Below, piece by piece: positions 8,936 to 17,214 of a stretch of DNA of 35,755 bases. The stretch comes from Streptomyces griseus subsp. griseus (GTDB lineage Bacteria; Actinomycetota; Actinomycetes; Streptomycetales; Streptomycetaceae), in NCBI RefSeq assembly GCF_000720255.1, contig NZ_JOJE01000055.1:1-35755 (forward strand). Reading direction: 5' to 3'. A program made the translations under genes and the position numbers. Numbering within the stretch: position 1 is the stretch's first letter; every line of letters begins with the position of its first letter. The notes beneath the pieces are model-generated. The model searched no databases and was not told the origin of the DNA. It saw only the letters and a program-made list of their open reading frames with translations.

Positions 8936-9024
8936 CGACCGGGTGAGCTGTCTGTGCCGAGCGCTCCGTTCGGGGATACGTTCCGGGTGGGACGCTCGGC
9001 CACAAGCATCGAGGAGAGCACAGC

Positions 9025-9201
9025 GTGGCGACCAGGCGGATGGACCATGTCGGCATCGTCGTCGAGGACATGGACGCCGCCGCCGCGATCTTCGAGGAAC
9101 TCGGCATGGAGCTGGAGGACCGGGGAGAGGTGCGGCGCGGCTTCGCCGACCACAACGCCGGGCGGCGCCTCCTCCCGCATCGCGCAGAGGCACGACCGTA
9201 G
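9025..9201 (+). pseudogene. VOC-fold protein, truncated
   Basis: GTG 9025 has a strong ribosome binding site (GAGGAGAG, 9011-9018) and encodes R-R-M-D-H-V-G-I-V-V-E-D-M-D-A-A, the first strand and helix of a vicinal-oxygen-chelate (glyoxalase/dioxygenase-like) protein, including the metal-ligand His. After F-E-E-L-G-M-E-L-E-D the similarity stops, and the frame ends at residue 58, where intact relatives have about 140. The remaining beta-alpha units and the Glu ligand are absent. It is probably cut by an old insertion or deletion, consistent with the transposase remnant that follows. Confidence 0.7.
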
Positions 9202-9389
9202 CTGTCCCCTTGACAGCGGTCGGCCAGCATCCCGCACCAGCAGGATCCACAGCCGTTCCCGACGGCGCGCGGTCACAGGGTGACGGGGGAATCCGCCGAC
9301 TTCGCCTCCGATCCTTGCCAGACAACGCTACGTCGCCCGCGAGATACACCAGGCCCTCCTCACACCCAGAAATCGATCCGCAGCACCAA

Positions 9390-9479
9390 TGCCCGCTCGT
9401 TGACATCCATAGGGGCATCAAACTCGCGGTCCGCTATGAGGCGACCGTCCTCGTCGTGGCCATCAACGAGTGGCTGTGA
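9390..9479 (+). mobile_element. Transposase C-terminal remnant (IS5-like)
   Basis: The plus-strand frame ending at TGA 9477-9479 reads L-A-V-R-Y-E-A-T-V-L-V-V-A-I-N-E-W-L, which I recall as the C-terminal end of IS5-group DDE transposases of Streptomyces. Nothing upstream in this frame resembles the catalytic core. It marks an old insertion next to the truncated VOC gene. The rest of 9202-9666 has no gene that I recognise. The family call is from memory of a short tail. Confidence 0.45.
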
Positions 9480-9666
9480 CCTCACACGCGCACCGCCTTT
9501 TCGTTAACCCGTTGCCCAGGAGTCAACCGGCCAGCTAGGTTCACCCAGCCGCCTGCATTGGTGCAGGCCGGCGCTGTCGACGAGGAGGTGTGGAGCACAT
9601 GCGCAGGAGTGCCCAGGAGTTGAGCTCGCGTACTGACCTTTGCCACCTCCTCACGACGGAGACACC

Positions 9667-10545
9667 TTGTCCCTTCGCATCACCCCACTGACCGACCCCG
9701 CCCACGGGCCGCACGGCCGGCGTCTTGCCTGGTTGGCGTCGGACGCGGATTCCATCCCTGCCGGGACGGCCTTTCTGCGCCTGTTCGATGGCGGACAAGA
9801 GCACCTGGCCGAGCTCGACCTCCGTGTTCATCCCGCGGAGCGCCGCAAGGGCGTTGGCTCCCGGCTCCTCAACACCGCCGTGGCCACCGCCCGGGACAAC
9901 GCCCGACGCTGCGTTGTCGCGCAGGCAGAAGCCGGATCGCCCGGCGACCACTTCCTGGCAGCGCGCGGTTTCCGGAAGGTCCTCACCTTGAGATTCACCC
10001 GCTTGCCACTGGCTGACCTGGATACCGCCGTCCTCGCCGAGATCATCGAGCGTCCGCATCCTGGCTACCGGCTGATGTCATGGCAGGGAACCGTCCCCGA
10101 CGACCTCGCCCAGTCGTTCGCCACCTCACGCCGCGCCATGGACGACATGCCCATGGACGACACCGACTACGGCACCGTGACCTGGGACGTGGACCGCGTG
10201 CGGGCCGCGGCGAAGGCCGTCGCACAGCGCGGCGACCACCTGCACACCGTCGTCGCCATCGACGCCTCCAACGGCTCGATCGCCGGGTTCACCGAACTCG
10301 TCATCCCCGGCAACGGCGCAGGTGACGGCCAGCACTACGGCACCGGTGTGCTGCCCGAGCACCGTGGACACGGCCTCGGCCGATATATGAAGGCCGAGTC
10401 GATCCGACAGGCCCATAGGGACTATCCGGACCTCGGTGGCCTCCTGACCGACACCGCCGACAGCAACACGCACATGAGACAGATCAACGACCGTCTCGGC
10501 TACACACCCACGCACACGACACACCAGCATCAGCTCGACCTGTAG
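9667..10545 (+). CDS. Tandem GNAT acetyltransferase
   Basis: The 292-residue product has two GNAT lobes. The N-terminal lobe has L-R-V-H-P-A-E-R-R-K-G-V-G-S-R-L-L (motif A, R-x-x-G-x-G) followed by H-F-L-A-A-R-G-F. The C-terminal lobe has G-V-L-P-E-H-R-G-H-G-L-G-R-Y-M-K followed by N-x-x-M-R-Q-I-N-D-R-L-G-Y. Two-lobed GNAT proteins include mycothiol synthase (MshD) and antibiotic-modifying acetyltransferases, but the substrate here cannot be told. TTG 9667 is preferred because GGAGA lies 5 bases upstream; an upstream TTG at 9640 lacks one. The C-terminal motif A looks the more complete of the two. A strong hairpin follows the stop. Confidence 0.85.
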   Translation: MSLRITPLTDPAHGPHGRRLAWLASDADSIPAGTAFLRLFDGGQEHLAELDLRVHPAERRKGVGSRLLNTAVATARDNARRCVVAQAEAGSPGDHFLAARGFRKVLTLRFTRLPLADLDTAVLAEIIERPHPGYRLMSWQGTVPDDLAQSFATSRRAMDDMPMDDTDYGTVTWDVDRVRAAAKAVAQRGDHLHTVVAIDASNGSIAGFTELVIPGNGAGDGQHYGTGVLPEHRGHGLGRYMKAESIRQAHRDYPDLGGLLTDTADSNTHMRQINDRLGYTPTHTTHQHQLDL

Positions 10546-10551
10546 CAGGGA

Positions 10552-10595
10552 GCGGACGGGCCGGACCGGGGCATCACCCCGCCCGGCCTGTCCGC
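10552..10595 (+). terminator. Hairpin terminator after the tandem GNAT gene
   Basis: Arms 10552-10564 (GCGGACGGGCCGG) and 10583-10595 pair over 13 positions with one G-T wobble, and the loop contains a further CGGGG/CCCCG stem. It starts 6 bases after the stop and is followed by a short T-containing stretch (CTTTCG). Confidence 0.7.
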
Positions 10596-10686
10596 GCTTT
10601 CGATACACGCCCTAAGCTTGTCGTTCAACTCCCGGCGGCCATGAAACCAGCAGACACGGTTTCGGTATCTACGCGATCATGAGTTG

Positions 10687-11133
10687 ATGACTGCCTTTTA
10701 CCATGTGTGCTTCGTCGTGCCGGACATCGAAAAGGCTATGGAGGATCTCGGGACGTCCGTGGGGGCCGACTGGAGCGCGCCTGCAGACGATCGCCTTGGC
10801 GACTGGGATTATCGCATCGCCTTCACCCGCGGCGGACCGCCGTTCATAGAGCTGATCGAGGGGCCTGCCGGGAGTCCTTGGGATGCGTCGCAAGGGGCTC
10901 GGTTCGACCATCTGGGCTACTGGACAAGCTCTGTGCAGCGGGGTTCTCAGCGGCTGGAGGATGACGGTTTCGCCGCCGACTTCTCAGGCTGCCCCTATGG
11001 CCGGCCCTTCGCCTACCACCGCTTGGACAGTATCGGCGGCCGCGTCGAGCTGGTGGATGTGACACGGCAAGCGAGCTTCCTTCAGCATTGGCATAGCGAT
11101 GGAGGCCCGATGCCTGTGATCGACGAGAACTGA
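10687..11133 (+). CDS. VOC-fold protein
   Basis: The 148-residue product opens with T-A-F-Y-H-V-C-F-V-V-P-D-I-E-K-A-M, the typical first strand and helix of a vicinal-oxygen-chelate protein (H at about residue 6). A second half-module begins at F-D-H-L-G-Y-W and ends with G-G-R-V-E-L-V-D, which carries the usual Glu ligand. The family includes glyoxalase I, extradiol dioxygenases and resistance proteins that sequester or thiolate drugs. No residue here picks out one reaction. ATG 10687 is taken; a TTG directly upstream (10684) is also possible and no clear ribosome binding site distinguishes them. Confidence 0.8.
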   Translation: MTAFYHVCFVVPDIEKAMEDLGTSVGADWSAPADDRLGDWDYRIAFTRGGPPFIELIEGPAGSPWDASQGARFDHLGYWTSSVQRGSQRLEDDGFAADFSGCPYGRPFAYHRLDSIGGRVELVDVTRQASFLQHWHSDGGPMPVIDEN

Positions 11134-11426
11134 CAGCAGGGGCCTCGGGGGCGCTGGTGTTCGGACGTCTCGCCATCCGGCTGTTGCAACACACTCATCT
11201 CCATGGCCCCGGTCTGATCGCGTGCGTCCTTGGTCGGAGCACAGGATCAAGCCGGGGCCACCCGCATGTCCGGCGAACGCCCAGGTGAGCGTCCGAGTTC
11301 GAGTCGCGTTTCGGACCGGTACTTCAAACGACAAGCTAAGGGGCCGCGCCCATGAACGCCGGTCCGGCCGGCCCAAGGCGACCGGATACAGTGCGCGAGA
11401 AGGCAGCCTGGGCAGGGAGGGCAAGC
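11134..11426. other. Gap with no recognised gene
   Basis: The 293 bases between the VOC gene and the metallophosphoesterase contain no frame that resembles a known family. The promoter of the phosphoesterase should lie here. Confidence 0.45.
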
Positions 11427-12647
11427 GTGACCGACACCAGCAACACCCGGCATGCCGAGAGTGAAGCGCAAGCGCCGCGGAAGAGCCGACTGCGCCGCCT
11501 GATGCGCTACATCCCCCTGATCGCCCCCGTCCTGCTGTGGGCCGTGCCCTGCTGGGTGCTCCTGTACACCGGCCAGCACTGGCCGCTGCCCGTCACGCTG
11601 GTCGGCACCTTTCTGTTCGTCCTCGGCCTCGTCGGTATGCCGCTGGCGATGATGCGCGGGCACGGCCGGCGCCAGCAGGATCGGGTGGCGATCGTCGGCG
11701 ACACCCTGCTTGGGACCAGCTGGATTCTGTTCGCCTGGTCCGTTCTGCTCGGCGTCCTCCTGCGGCTCGCCCTGACCGCGGCCGGCGTCGGCGAGAGCCA
11801 GGAACGGGCCCGAATCGTCACCTGGGCCGTCCTCGGCGTAACCGCCGTACTGCTCGCCTGGGGCTACGCCGAGGCCCGCCGCGTGCCGCGCGTGCGCCAA
11901 CTCGACGTGCAACTCCCGCGACTGGGTGCCGGCTTGGACGGCGTCCGCGTCGTCCTCATCACCGACACCCACTACGGCCCGCTCGATCGCGCGCGCTGGT
12001 CGGCACGGATGTGCGAGACGGTGAACACCCTGGAAGCCGACCTGGTCTGCCACACCGGCGACATCGCGGACGGCACGGCCGAACGCCGCCGCGCCCAGGC
12101 CGCCCCACTCGGTACCGTGCGGGCCACCCGGGCCCGTGTGTACGTCACCGGCAACCACGAGTACTACAGCGAGGCCCAGGGCTGGGTCGACCTGATGGAC
12201 GAGCTGGGCTGGGAGCCGCTCCGCAACCGCCACCTGTTGCTCGAACACGGAGGCGACACCCTCGTGGTCGCCGGCGTGGACGACGTCACCGCCGAGTCCT
12301 CCGGCCTGGCAGGCCACCGCGCCCACCTCGCCGGAGCCCTGAACGGCGCCGACCCTGACTTGCCCGTCCTGCTCCTGGCACACCAGCCCAAGTTCGTCGA
12401 CCGGGCGGCAGCCGCCGGCATCGACCTCCAACTTTCCGGCCACACCCACGGCGGCCAGATCTGGCCCTTCCACCACCTGGTCCGCATCGACCAGCCCGCC
12501 CTCGCCGGCCTCAGCCACCACGGCACCCGCACCCTCCTCTACACCAGCCGCGGCACCGGCTTCTGGGGCCCGCCGTTCCGCGTCTTCGCCCCCAGCGAGA
12601 TCACCCTGCTCGTGCTCCGCTCCCCCCACTTGCCCACCTCGCCGTAG
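11427..12647 (+). CDS. Membrane-anchored metallophosphoesterase
   Basis: The 406-residue protein has four predicted transmembrane helices in its first 165 residues (Y-I-P-L-I-A-P-V-L-L-W, L-V-G-T-F-L-F-V-L-G-L, L-L-G-T-S-W-I-L-F-A-W, V-T-W-A-V-L-G-V-T-A). A calcineurin-like phosphoesterase domain follows with the full metal set in order: D-T-H (near 185), G-D-I-A-D (near 213), G-N-H-E (near 240), A-H-Q-P (near 317) and G-H-T-H-G-G-Q (near 339). This architecture matches the YkuE/YaeI group, thought to act on membrane-derived lipid or nucleotide phosphates. GTG 11427 follows GGGAGGG at a good distance; an ATG 25 codons upstream is in frame but has no such site. Confidence 0.92.
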   Translation: MTDTSNTRHAESEAQAPRKSRLRRLMRYIPLIAPVLLWAVPCWVLLYTGQHWPLPVTLVGTFLFVLGLVGMPLAMMRGHGRRQQDRVAIVGDTLLGTSWILFAWSVLLGVLLRLALTAAGVGESQERARIVTWAVLGVTAVLLAWGYAEARRVPRVRQLDVQLPRLGAGLDGVRVVLITDTHYGPLDRARWSARMCETVNTLEADLVCHTGDIADGTAERRRAQAAPLGTVRATRARVYVTGNHEYYSEAQGWVDLMDELGWEPLRNRHLLLEHGGDTLVVAGVDDVTAESSGLAGHRAHLAGALNGADPDLPVLLLAHQPKFVDRAAAAGIDLQLSGHTHGGQIWPFHHLVRIDQPALAGLSHHGTRTLLYTSRGTGFWGPPFRVFAPSEITLLVLRSPHLPTSP

Positions 12648-12685
12648 CGCCAGGTGTGCCATCTCATGACATTGGTTCCTCGCTG

Positions 12686-13675
12686 TCAGGCTCGGCGGGC
12701 ATGGGACGTGAGGCGATCGGCGAGCGCGATGACGAGGTCGCGCAGTTCATCAGGGCGCTCGATGACGAACGGCCGGTCGAGTGAGGCGAGTACCAGAGGC
12801 AACCAGTCGAGCCGCTCCGCCCGCAGCTCGACGCGCAGCCAGCGCTCGGTCGCCAGGTCCTCGCCCGCCGCACGCTCGTGCTCCTCCAGGCTCGCGACGC
12901 CGGCCGGAAGGTGGGCGCGGATCTGCTCAACTGTCCCGTGGATCCGCAAGGTCACCTCATGCCGGTACTCGGCCGTGGCGAACCCTGACAACACGCGCTG
13001 TGCCGGACCCGGCCCCACGGGCGCTTCGAATGAGCCCGGCAGGGTCCGCGCGTCTGCGACGCGATCGAGCCGGAAGGTCCGGTCCTCGCCGACCCGGGCG
13101 TCCTTGCCCGTGACGTACCACCGGCCCGCATGGGCGACGATCCCGTACGCGTGCAGCGTGCGTTCGCTGCGCCGTCCCTCGCGGTCGGTGTAGCGGATCG
13201 AGACCGGCCGGCGATGGCGCACCGCGTCGGCGATGGTGAGCAGGACCCCGGCCTCCGGGGTGTCGAACTCGCCGGGATGGTCCGTGAAGGCGAGAGCTTC
13301 CAGGAGTGTGTCGAGCCGGCGGGCGATGTGCTTGGGCAGTACCCGCCGGATCTTCGCCGATGCCGTCTCGCTCGCAGTGTGCTCCGTCGTCGTCAGCCCC
13401 GCCCGGCGGCCGGCGACCAGGCCGAGCAGCACGGCCAGCGCCTCGTCGTCGCTGAGCATGAGCGGAGGCAAGCGGTACCCGGGAGCGAGCCGGTACCCGC
13501 CGTAGCGGCCGCGCACCGATTCCACGGGCACGTCGAGGTCGATCAGATGGTCCACGTACCGGCGCACGGTGCGTCCTTCGACGCCGAGCCGGTCGGCGAG
13601 TTCGGCCACCGTCCGGGTGCCGCCCGACTGCAGCAGTTCCAGGAGTGTCAGCACGCGGCCGGTGGGTCGAGGCAT
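12686..13675 (-). CDS. WYL-domain transcriptional regulator (YafY/PafC-like)
   Basis: The 329-residue protein begins with an HTH_11/DeoR-like winged helix (about residues 5-60: [22 protein letters not shown], then T-V-R-R-Y-V-D). It continues with the Y-G-G-Y-R-L linker and a WYL ligand-sensing domain near 150-210 (A-G-R-W-Y-V-T-G-K-D, where family members have W-Y-L). A C-terminal WCX-like segment ends it. Such proteins bind nucleic acid or nucleotide-like ligands and often control an adjacent gene. The neighbour starts 94 bases away on the other strand and a near-perfect inverted repeat lies between them, so autoregulation and control of the VOC gene are likely. ATG 13675 lies at the expected start of the HTH. 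Confidence 0.9.
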   Translation of the reverse strand: MPRPTGRVLTLLELLQSGGTRTVAELADRLGVEGRTVRRYVDHLIDLDVPVESVRGRYGGYRLAPGYRLPPLMLSDDEALAVLLGLVAGRRAGLTTTEHTASETASAKIRRVLPKHIARRLDTLLEALAFTDHPGEFDTPEAGVLLTIADAVRHRRPVSIRYTDREGRRSERTLHAYGIVAHAGRWYVTGKDARVGEDRTFRLDRVADARTLPGSFEAPVGPGPAQRVLSGFATAEYRHEVTLRIHGTVEQIRAHLPAGVASLEEHERAAGEDLATERWLRVELRAERLDWLPLVLASLDRPFVIERPDELRDLVIALADRLTSHARRA

Positions 13676-13691
13676 GTTCGCAGCCTAACGC

Positions 13692-13720
13692 AAATAGAGG
13701 ACCGATTCTGTCCACTATTT
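13692..13720. promoter_or_regulatory. Candidate operator between WYL regulator and VOC gene
   Basis: AAATAGAGGAC (13692-13702) and GTCCACTATTT (13710-13720) form an inverted repeat with 10 of 11 positions matching around a 7-base centre. It sits 17 bases upstream of the regulator start and 49 bases upstream of the VOC start, where a shared operator would be expected. It is AT-rich compared with its surroundings. Confidence 0.65.
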
Positions 13721-13768
13721 CTCCTAGCCTGCGACGTGTACGCCTCCAGCACAGCCAAGGAGATTCCC

Positions 13769-14167
13769 ATGAACTTCGTCTCGATCCGCATCATCACCGG
13801 CGACGTAGCGCGCCTTGTCGACTTCTACGAGCGAGCCACAGGGGCGCGGGCGACGTGGGCCAACGAAGACTTCGCCGAACTCAAGACCGCGGGCGCCACC
13901 CTCGCGATCGGCAGCACCCGCACCGTCCCGCTGTTCGCCCCGGGCTCCGCCCGCCCGGCGGACAACCACAGCGTGATCACCGAGTTCCTCGTCGACGACG
14001 TGGACCGCGTTCACCAGAACCTGACCGGCTTCGTCACCGACTTCGTCAACGAGCCCACCACGATGCCCTGGGGCAACCGGTCGCTGCTGTTCCGTGACCC
14101 CGACGGCAACCTCGTCAACTTCTTCACCCCCGTCACCCCGGCGGCCATCGAAAAGTTCGCACGCTGA
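13769..14167 (+). CDS. VOC-fold protein divergent from WYL regulator
   Basis: The 132-residue product begins F-V-S-I-R-I-I-T-G-D-V-A-R-L-V-D-F-Y-E and ends S-L-L-F-R-D-P-D-G-N-L-V-N-F-F-T-P, the pattern of glyoxalase/bleomycin-resistance-like VOC proteins with the D-P-D-G-N turn. The usual first metal His is replaced (S-I-R-I in place of D-H-x-x) and the Glu of N-L-x-E is Asn (N-L-V-N), so metal catalysis is doubtful and a binding role is possible. AAGGAGA (13757-13763) is a strong ribosome binding site. Pairing with a divergent WYL regulator suggests induction by a small molecule. Confidence 0.85.
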   Translation: MNFVSIRIITGDVARLVDFYERATGARATWANEDFAELKTAGATLAIGSTRTVPLFAPGSARPADNHSVITEFLVDDVDRVHQNLTGFVTDFVNEPTTMPWGNRSLLFRDPDGNLVNFFTPVTPAAIEKFAR

Positions 14168-14208
14168 CGCACGCACAGCCGCTCACGCGGGAGCCCTGAG
14201 ATCCCAGG

Positions 14209-14448
14209 GTGTGTGCGACCCGCCCCGTCTTCGCCACCCGGGCCCGCTTCCCCGAAGCCGACGAGATTGTGGTCGACCGGCCACACCGCTACCTCATCCC
14301 CGTGCGCCGACGCATGGCTGCCCCAGGAGCAGGAACCGACGCCCGGCTCACCCTCTCCGGCCACGGAGCGGTCGACGCGGTCCGCAGCCGGTCCGGGTGC
14401 TGGAGGCGGGCCGATCGACCGGGCGCTGAGCGAGGGGCCTGGCAGTGA
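14209..14448 (+). CDS. Possible small ORF or gene fragment, unknown
   Basis: A 79-codon frame has coding-like third positions and a protein-like middle (R-F-P-E-A-D-E-I-V-V-D-R-P-H-R-Y-L-I-P-V). It has no clear ribosome binding site and its last third looks random. It may be a relic. I do not recognise the family. The rest of 14168-14602 shows only the likely start region of the next gene. Confidence 0.22.
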   Translation: MCATRPVFATRARFPEADEIVVDRPHRYLIPVRRRMAAPGAGTDARLTLSGHGAVDAVRSRSGCWRRADRPGAERGAWQ

Positions 14449-14602
14449 CGGAAGTCAGTAGAGGCCTTCTCTCCCGCTCTGTTACGGTCCTGTGGCCGGC
14501 CGCGGGACTCCGGTGCGACTTCCGGAACCTGCCTATGAAGCAATGATTCGCAGCTCGTGCCCCCATTCCCCGGCCGGCATCGCACCCATGAGGAAGATTC
14601 GG

Positions 14603-16063
14603 ATGGATTCGTACGGGGACCTCATCGCGGCTGACGATGTGCTGCTCTTCGTCAACGCGGCGATCACCTCCACCGGCCAGCGTGAGTTCCACAGCGACGC
14701 GGGCGAGCAACGACTGTCCTTGGACTTTCTCCATGCGTACATGCTGGGTAACTACCGTGACCTCTACGCCGGAGTCCTTGCCCTCGACATCAACGACTAC
14801 AACGCGGTGCTCATCGTCCGGCGTCTGCTGGAGACCACCAATGAGGCCACCGCCGGCCAGCGTCGCAGCGAGGGCCGTCTGATCGCGGCCCGTCTGGCGA
14901 TGCTGCCGCCGCAACGCGTGTACCGGCTGTTCGACGCACTGCGCCGGGCCAGGGTGAACAACCGCCGCACCCGCGCGATCATGCGTGACTGGCTGTCCGC
15001 CCGCCCGGACCTGGCATTCGATGCCGTGAAGTACCGCAGCGGGCTCAAGCGGGCGCTTCGCCACGCACACCTGGCCCCCGGCCACGCACACCTGGCCCCC
15101 TCCGCCGAAGAACTGGGACCGTTCGTCTTCGCGCCGCTGACCCGCAAGCGCTATGCGACACCCCTCCTGGAGACATGGCGCCGCGCGCACTACGAGAAGG
15201 CTGCGCTGTACGAGCTGCCCTTCACGGCTGCCGAGGGTTTCGCCGCCAAGCACGGCATCCCCCGGGACGTCTTCCTGCAGCGCATAGCTCCACGCATGAC
15301 CCGCCTGGAAACCCTGCGGCTGCAGGAGTCCGCGCACCAGCGCGGGGCCACAGATGTACAAGCGGACCTGACCCGAATGCCCCTGACCAGACTGGCCGCC
15401 TATGTGCTGTCGTTGCCGGTCGAAGACCGCCTGCGCCGACGCCATGAGCTGACCCACGCCCTGGAATCGGCCGCAGGTCGGGCGGCCGGCTCACACAGGG
15501 CGAGCTGGGGCAAGGTCACCGCCGTCCTGGACGACAGCTTCTCCGCCTTCGGCTCAGCTCACAAGCGTCGTCGACCGCTGGCCGTGGCCCTTGCCTGCCA
15601 CTACCTGCTCGCAGCCCTTGCCGGCGACTACACCGGGTTGTGGACATCGGGGCGGACCGACGCTCTGCTGACCTACCCGTACGGGCCGACGCCGCTGGGG
15701 CGGCGGATCCTCGACGCGCTGGACACCACCCCGTCCAGGCTGGTGATCGTCTCCGACGGATGGGACAACGCACCCCCCGGCCTGGCGGCCGAAGTGCTGC
15801 GCATCTGGCGGACCCGGCTCGACCCCGAGCGTCGCACCAGCATCGTGCACGTCAACCCCGTCTACGACGCGGCCGACTTCGACGTGCGCCGACTGACCGC
15901 GACGGTGCCCACCGCGGGCATCCGTGACGCCGAGGACCTTCCCCCGCTGGTGGAACTCGCCCAGTTCACGGAAGGCCGGACCGGTCTGGCCGAACTGAGC
16001 ACTTACATGGACACCCGTGCGGCCCGCATGCTGAGCGGCCACAACCACGAGCAGGCGCGATGA
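14603..16063 (+). CDS. Helical-repeat + vWA protein (TROVE/Ro60-like)
   Basis: The 486-residue product has an all-helical N-terminal region (about 1-290: L-F-V-N-A-A-I-T, then repeated helices such as R-V-Y-R-L-F-D-A-L-R-R-A) and a von Willebrand A domain (about 300-470). The MIDAS is D310-x-S312-x-S314, and a later metal/strand motif is V-S-D-G-W-D-N (D385). Helical repeats followed by vWA is the layout of TROVE/Ro60 proteins, which bind misfolded RNA, but I cannot confirm a TROVE domain by eye. ATG 14603 is preferred because GAGGAAG lies 6-7 bases upstream; longer starts at 14588, 14543 and 14492 are in frame. The stop overlaps the next start by ATGA. A short in-frame tandem duplication lies at about residues 153-167. 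Confidence 0.75.
   Translation: MDSYGDLIAADDVLLFVNAAITSTGQREFHSDAGEQRLSLDFLHAYMLGNYRDLYAGVLALDINDYNAVLIVRRLLETTNEATAGQRRSEGRLIAARLAMLPPQRVYRLFDALRRARVNNRRTRAIMRDWLSARPDLAFDAVKYRSGLKRALRHAHLAPGHAHLAPSAEELGPFVFAPLTRKRYATPLLETWRRAHYEKAALYELPFTAAEGFAAKHGIPRDVFLQRIAPRMTRLETLRLQESAHQRGATDVQADLTRMPLTRLAAYVLSLPVEDRLRRRHELTHALESAAGRAAGSHRASWGKVTAVLDDSFSAFGSAHKRRRPLAVALACHYLLAALAGDYTGLWTSGRTDALLTYPYGPTPLGRRILDALDTTPSRLVIVSDGWDNAPPGLAAEVLRIWRTRLDPERRTSIVHVNPVYDAADFDVRRLTATVPTAGIRDAEDLPPLVELAQFTEGRTGLAELSTYMDTRAARMLSGHNHEQAR
15060..15101 (+). repeat. 21-base in-frame tandem duplication
   Basis: The 20-base unit GCCACGCACACCTGGCCCCC occurs at 15060-15079 and again, identically, at 15081-15100, with one differing base after each copy (period 21). 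It duplicates seven residues (A-H-L-A-P-G-H), so the vWA protein reads H-A-H-L-A-P-G-H-A-H-L-A-P. The unbroken identity suggests a recent slippage event. Confidence 0.9.
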
Positions 16064-17214
16064 CCACGCTGGACCTGACCGGACTGGAATCTCGCCCCTC
16101 CCAGGTCTGGGGCGCCGTCCGTCTGGTGCCGCTCGTACGTGACGAACCTGTCGACGATCTCCGTCTACGCCCGGAGCTCTACGGCGATGTGGCAGGTCTG
16201 GTCCAGGTCGGCCCACGCCATGCCTACGTCTCCTACATCCCGCACGGATTCGTCGCCACGTGGACCAATGACAGTACGCCGGCAGCGGCCTACGGCACCC
16301 AGATGTCCGCCGACGGCAATGCGGCTCCCGCTGCCACGATGGGCCTGCGTTTCCACCACAGAATGGCCCGTCGCCAGGCCAAGAACCGGCTGCGGTTCCT
16401 GCCCATGCACCTGGCGCTGGAAGGCTACCTGGCACTGCACTTCGGCGGTCCCTCGATCGCCTGGGAGGAGTGGTCGCAGCGTGCGATCCGCCAAGGGCTC
16501 TCCCCTCGCGTCGAAGAAGCGTACGTGGGCACCGAAGTACACGGACTCGGCGACGCACTGCGCATCTTCGAGATCCACCCCAACCAGTGCGGCGTGATGC
16601 TCTACGTAGCCGACGCACTCGCGGCCGTGTTCGCGGTCCCGCATCCCGACGACTACCGCGCGCTCCACCCGACCCTCCTGCAGGACCTGTACGGCGAACT
16701 GATCCACCACTACGCCACGCTCATGCCGCCGGTGCGGGAGTTCCGGGCGCGCATCCCTGACGCACAGATCCGCTCCCTGGCCCACCTGCGCACGGCAGTT
16801 GCCGACCAGGAACGCACCTGGACGCATTTCCACGACACGACCATGGCCACTGGACTGCTGGAGCACACGTACACCTGGCAGACGGTTCACCGGATGGAAC
16901 GCTTCACTCTCTCCCGCTTCCTGCCGACGTTCCGTCCCAAGCAGGAGAACCACATCGGTGAGGCCATCACCGACGACAGGGGCAGGATCGCCTACCTCAA
17001 GACGTTTCGGCTGTCGGAGAACCAGGTCCGTCGCGGCCACCTTCTCAGCCGACTGGCAGCCAAGAGCTGGCATCTGGCGGACACCGCAGTTGACTTGGGT
17101 ATCGATGAGGCTCAACTGGGCCTGCGGCTGGAGTCCGCGGGCTTCGGCTTCCTGCTCCGCCAGGATGTCCTGGACGCATACCGCAAGCAGGAACGAACCC
17201 GGGATCAACGGTGA
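16060..17214 (+). CDS. ARPP-like protein with C-terminal HTH
   Basis: The 384-residue protein begins L-D-L-T-G-L-E-S-R-P-S-Q-V-W-G-A-V-R-L-V-P-L-V-R, which I recall as the signature of ARPP domains (ADP-ribosylglycohydrolase and rhodanese-phosphatase-associated protein), defined by comparative genomics in RNA-repair and conflict loci. Y-V-S-Y-I-P-H-G-F and F-G-T/Y-G-T-Q segments are further conserved-looking blocks. The C-terminal about 50 residues (R-R-G-H-L-L-S-R-L-A-A-K-S-W-H-L-A-D-T-A) form a Fis-like helix-turn-helix, with a second helix at A-Q-L-G-L-R-L-E-S-A-G-F. The start overlaps the preceding stop (ATGA), so the pair is translationally coupled and probably works together. No enzymatic residues are obvious. 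Function is unknown. Confidence 0.7.
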   Translation: MTTLDLTGLESRPSQVWGAVRLVPLVRDEPVDDLRLRPELYGDVAGLVQVGPRHAYVSYIPHGFVATWTNDSTPAAAYGTQMSADGNAAPAATMGLRFHHRMARRQAKNRLRFLPMHLALEGYLALHFGGPSIAWEEWSQRAIRQGLSPRVEEAYVGTEVHGLGDALRIFEIHPNQCGVMLYVADALAAVFAVPHPDDYRALHPTLLQDLYGELIHHYATLMPPVREFRARIPDAQIRSLAHLRTAVADQERTWTHFHDTTMATGLLEHTYTWQTVHRMERFTLSRFLPTFRPKQENHIGEAITDDRGRIAYLKTFRLSENQVRRGHLLSRLAAKSWHLADTAVDLGIDEAQLGLRLESAGFGFLLRQDVLDAYRKQERTRDQR

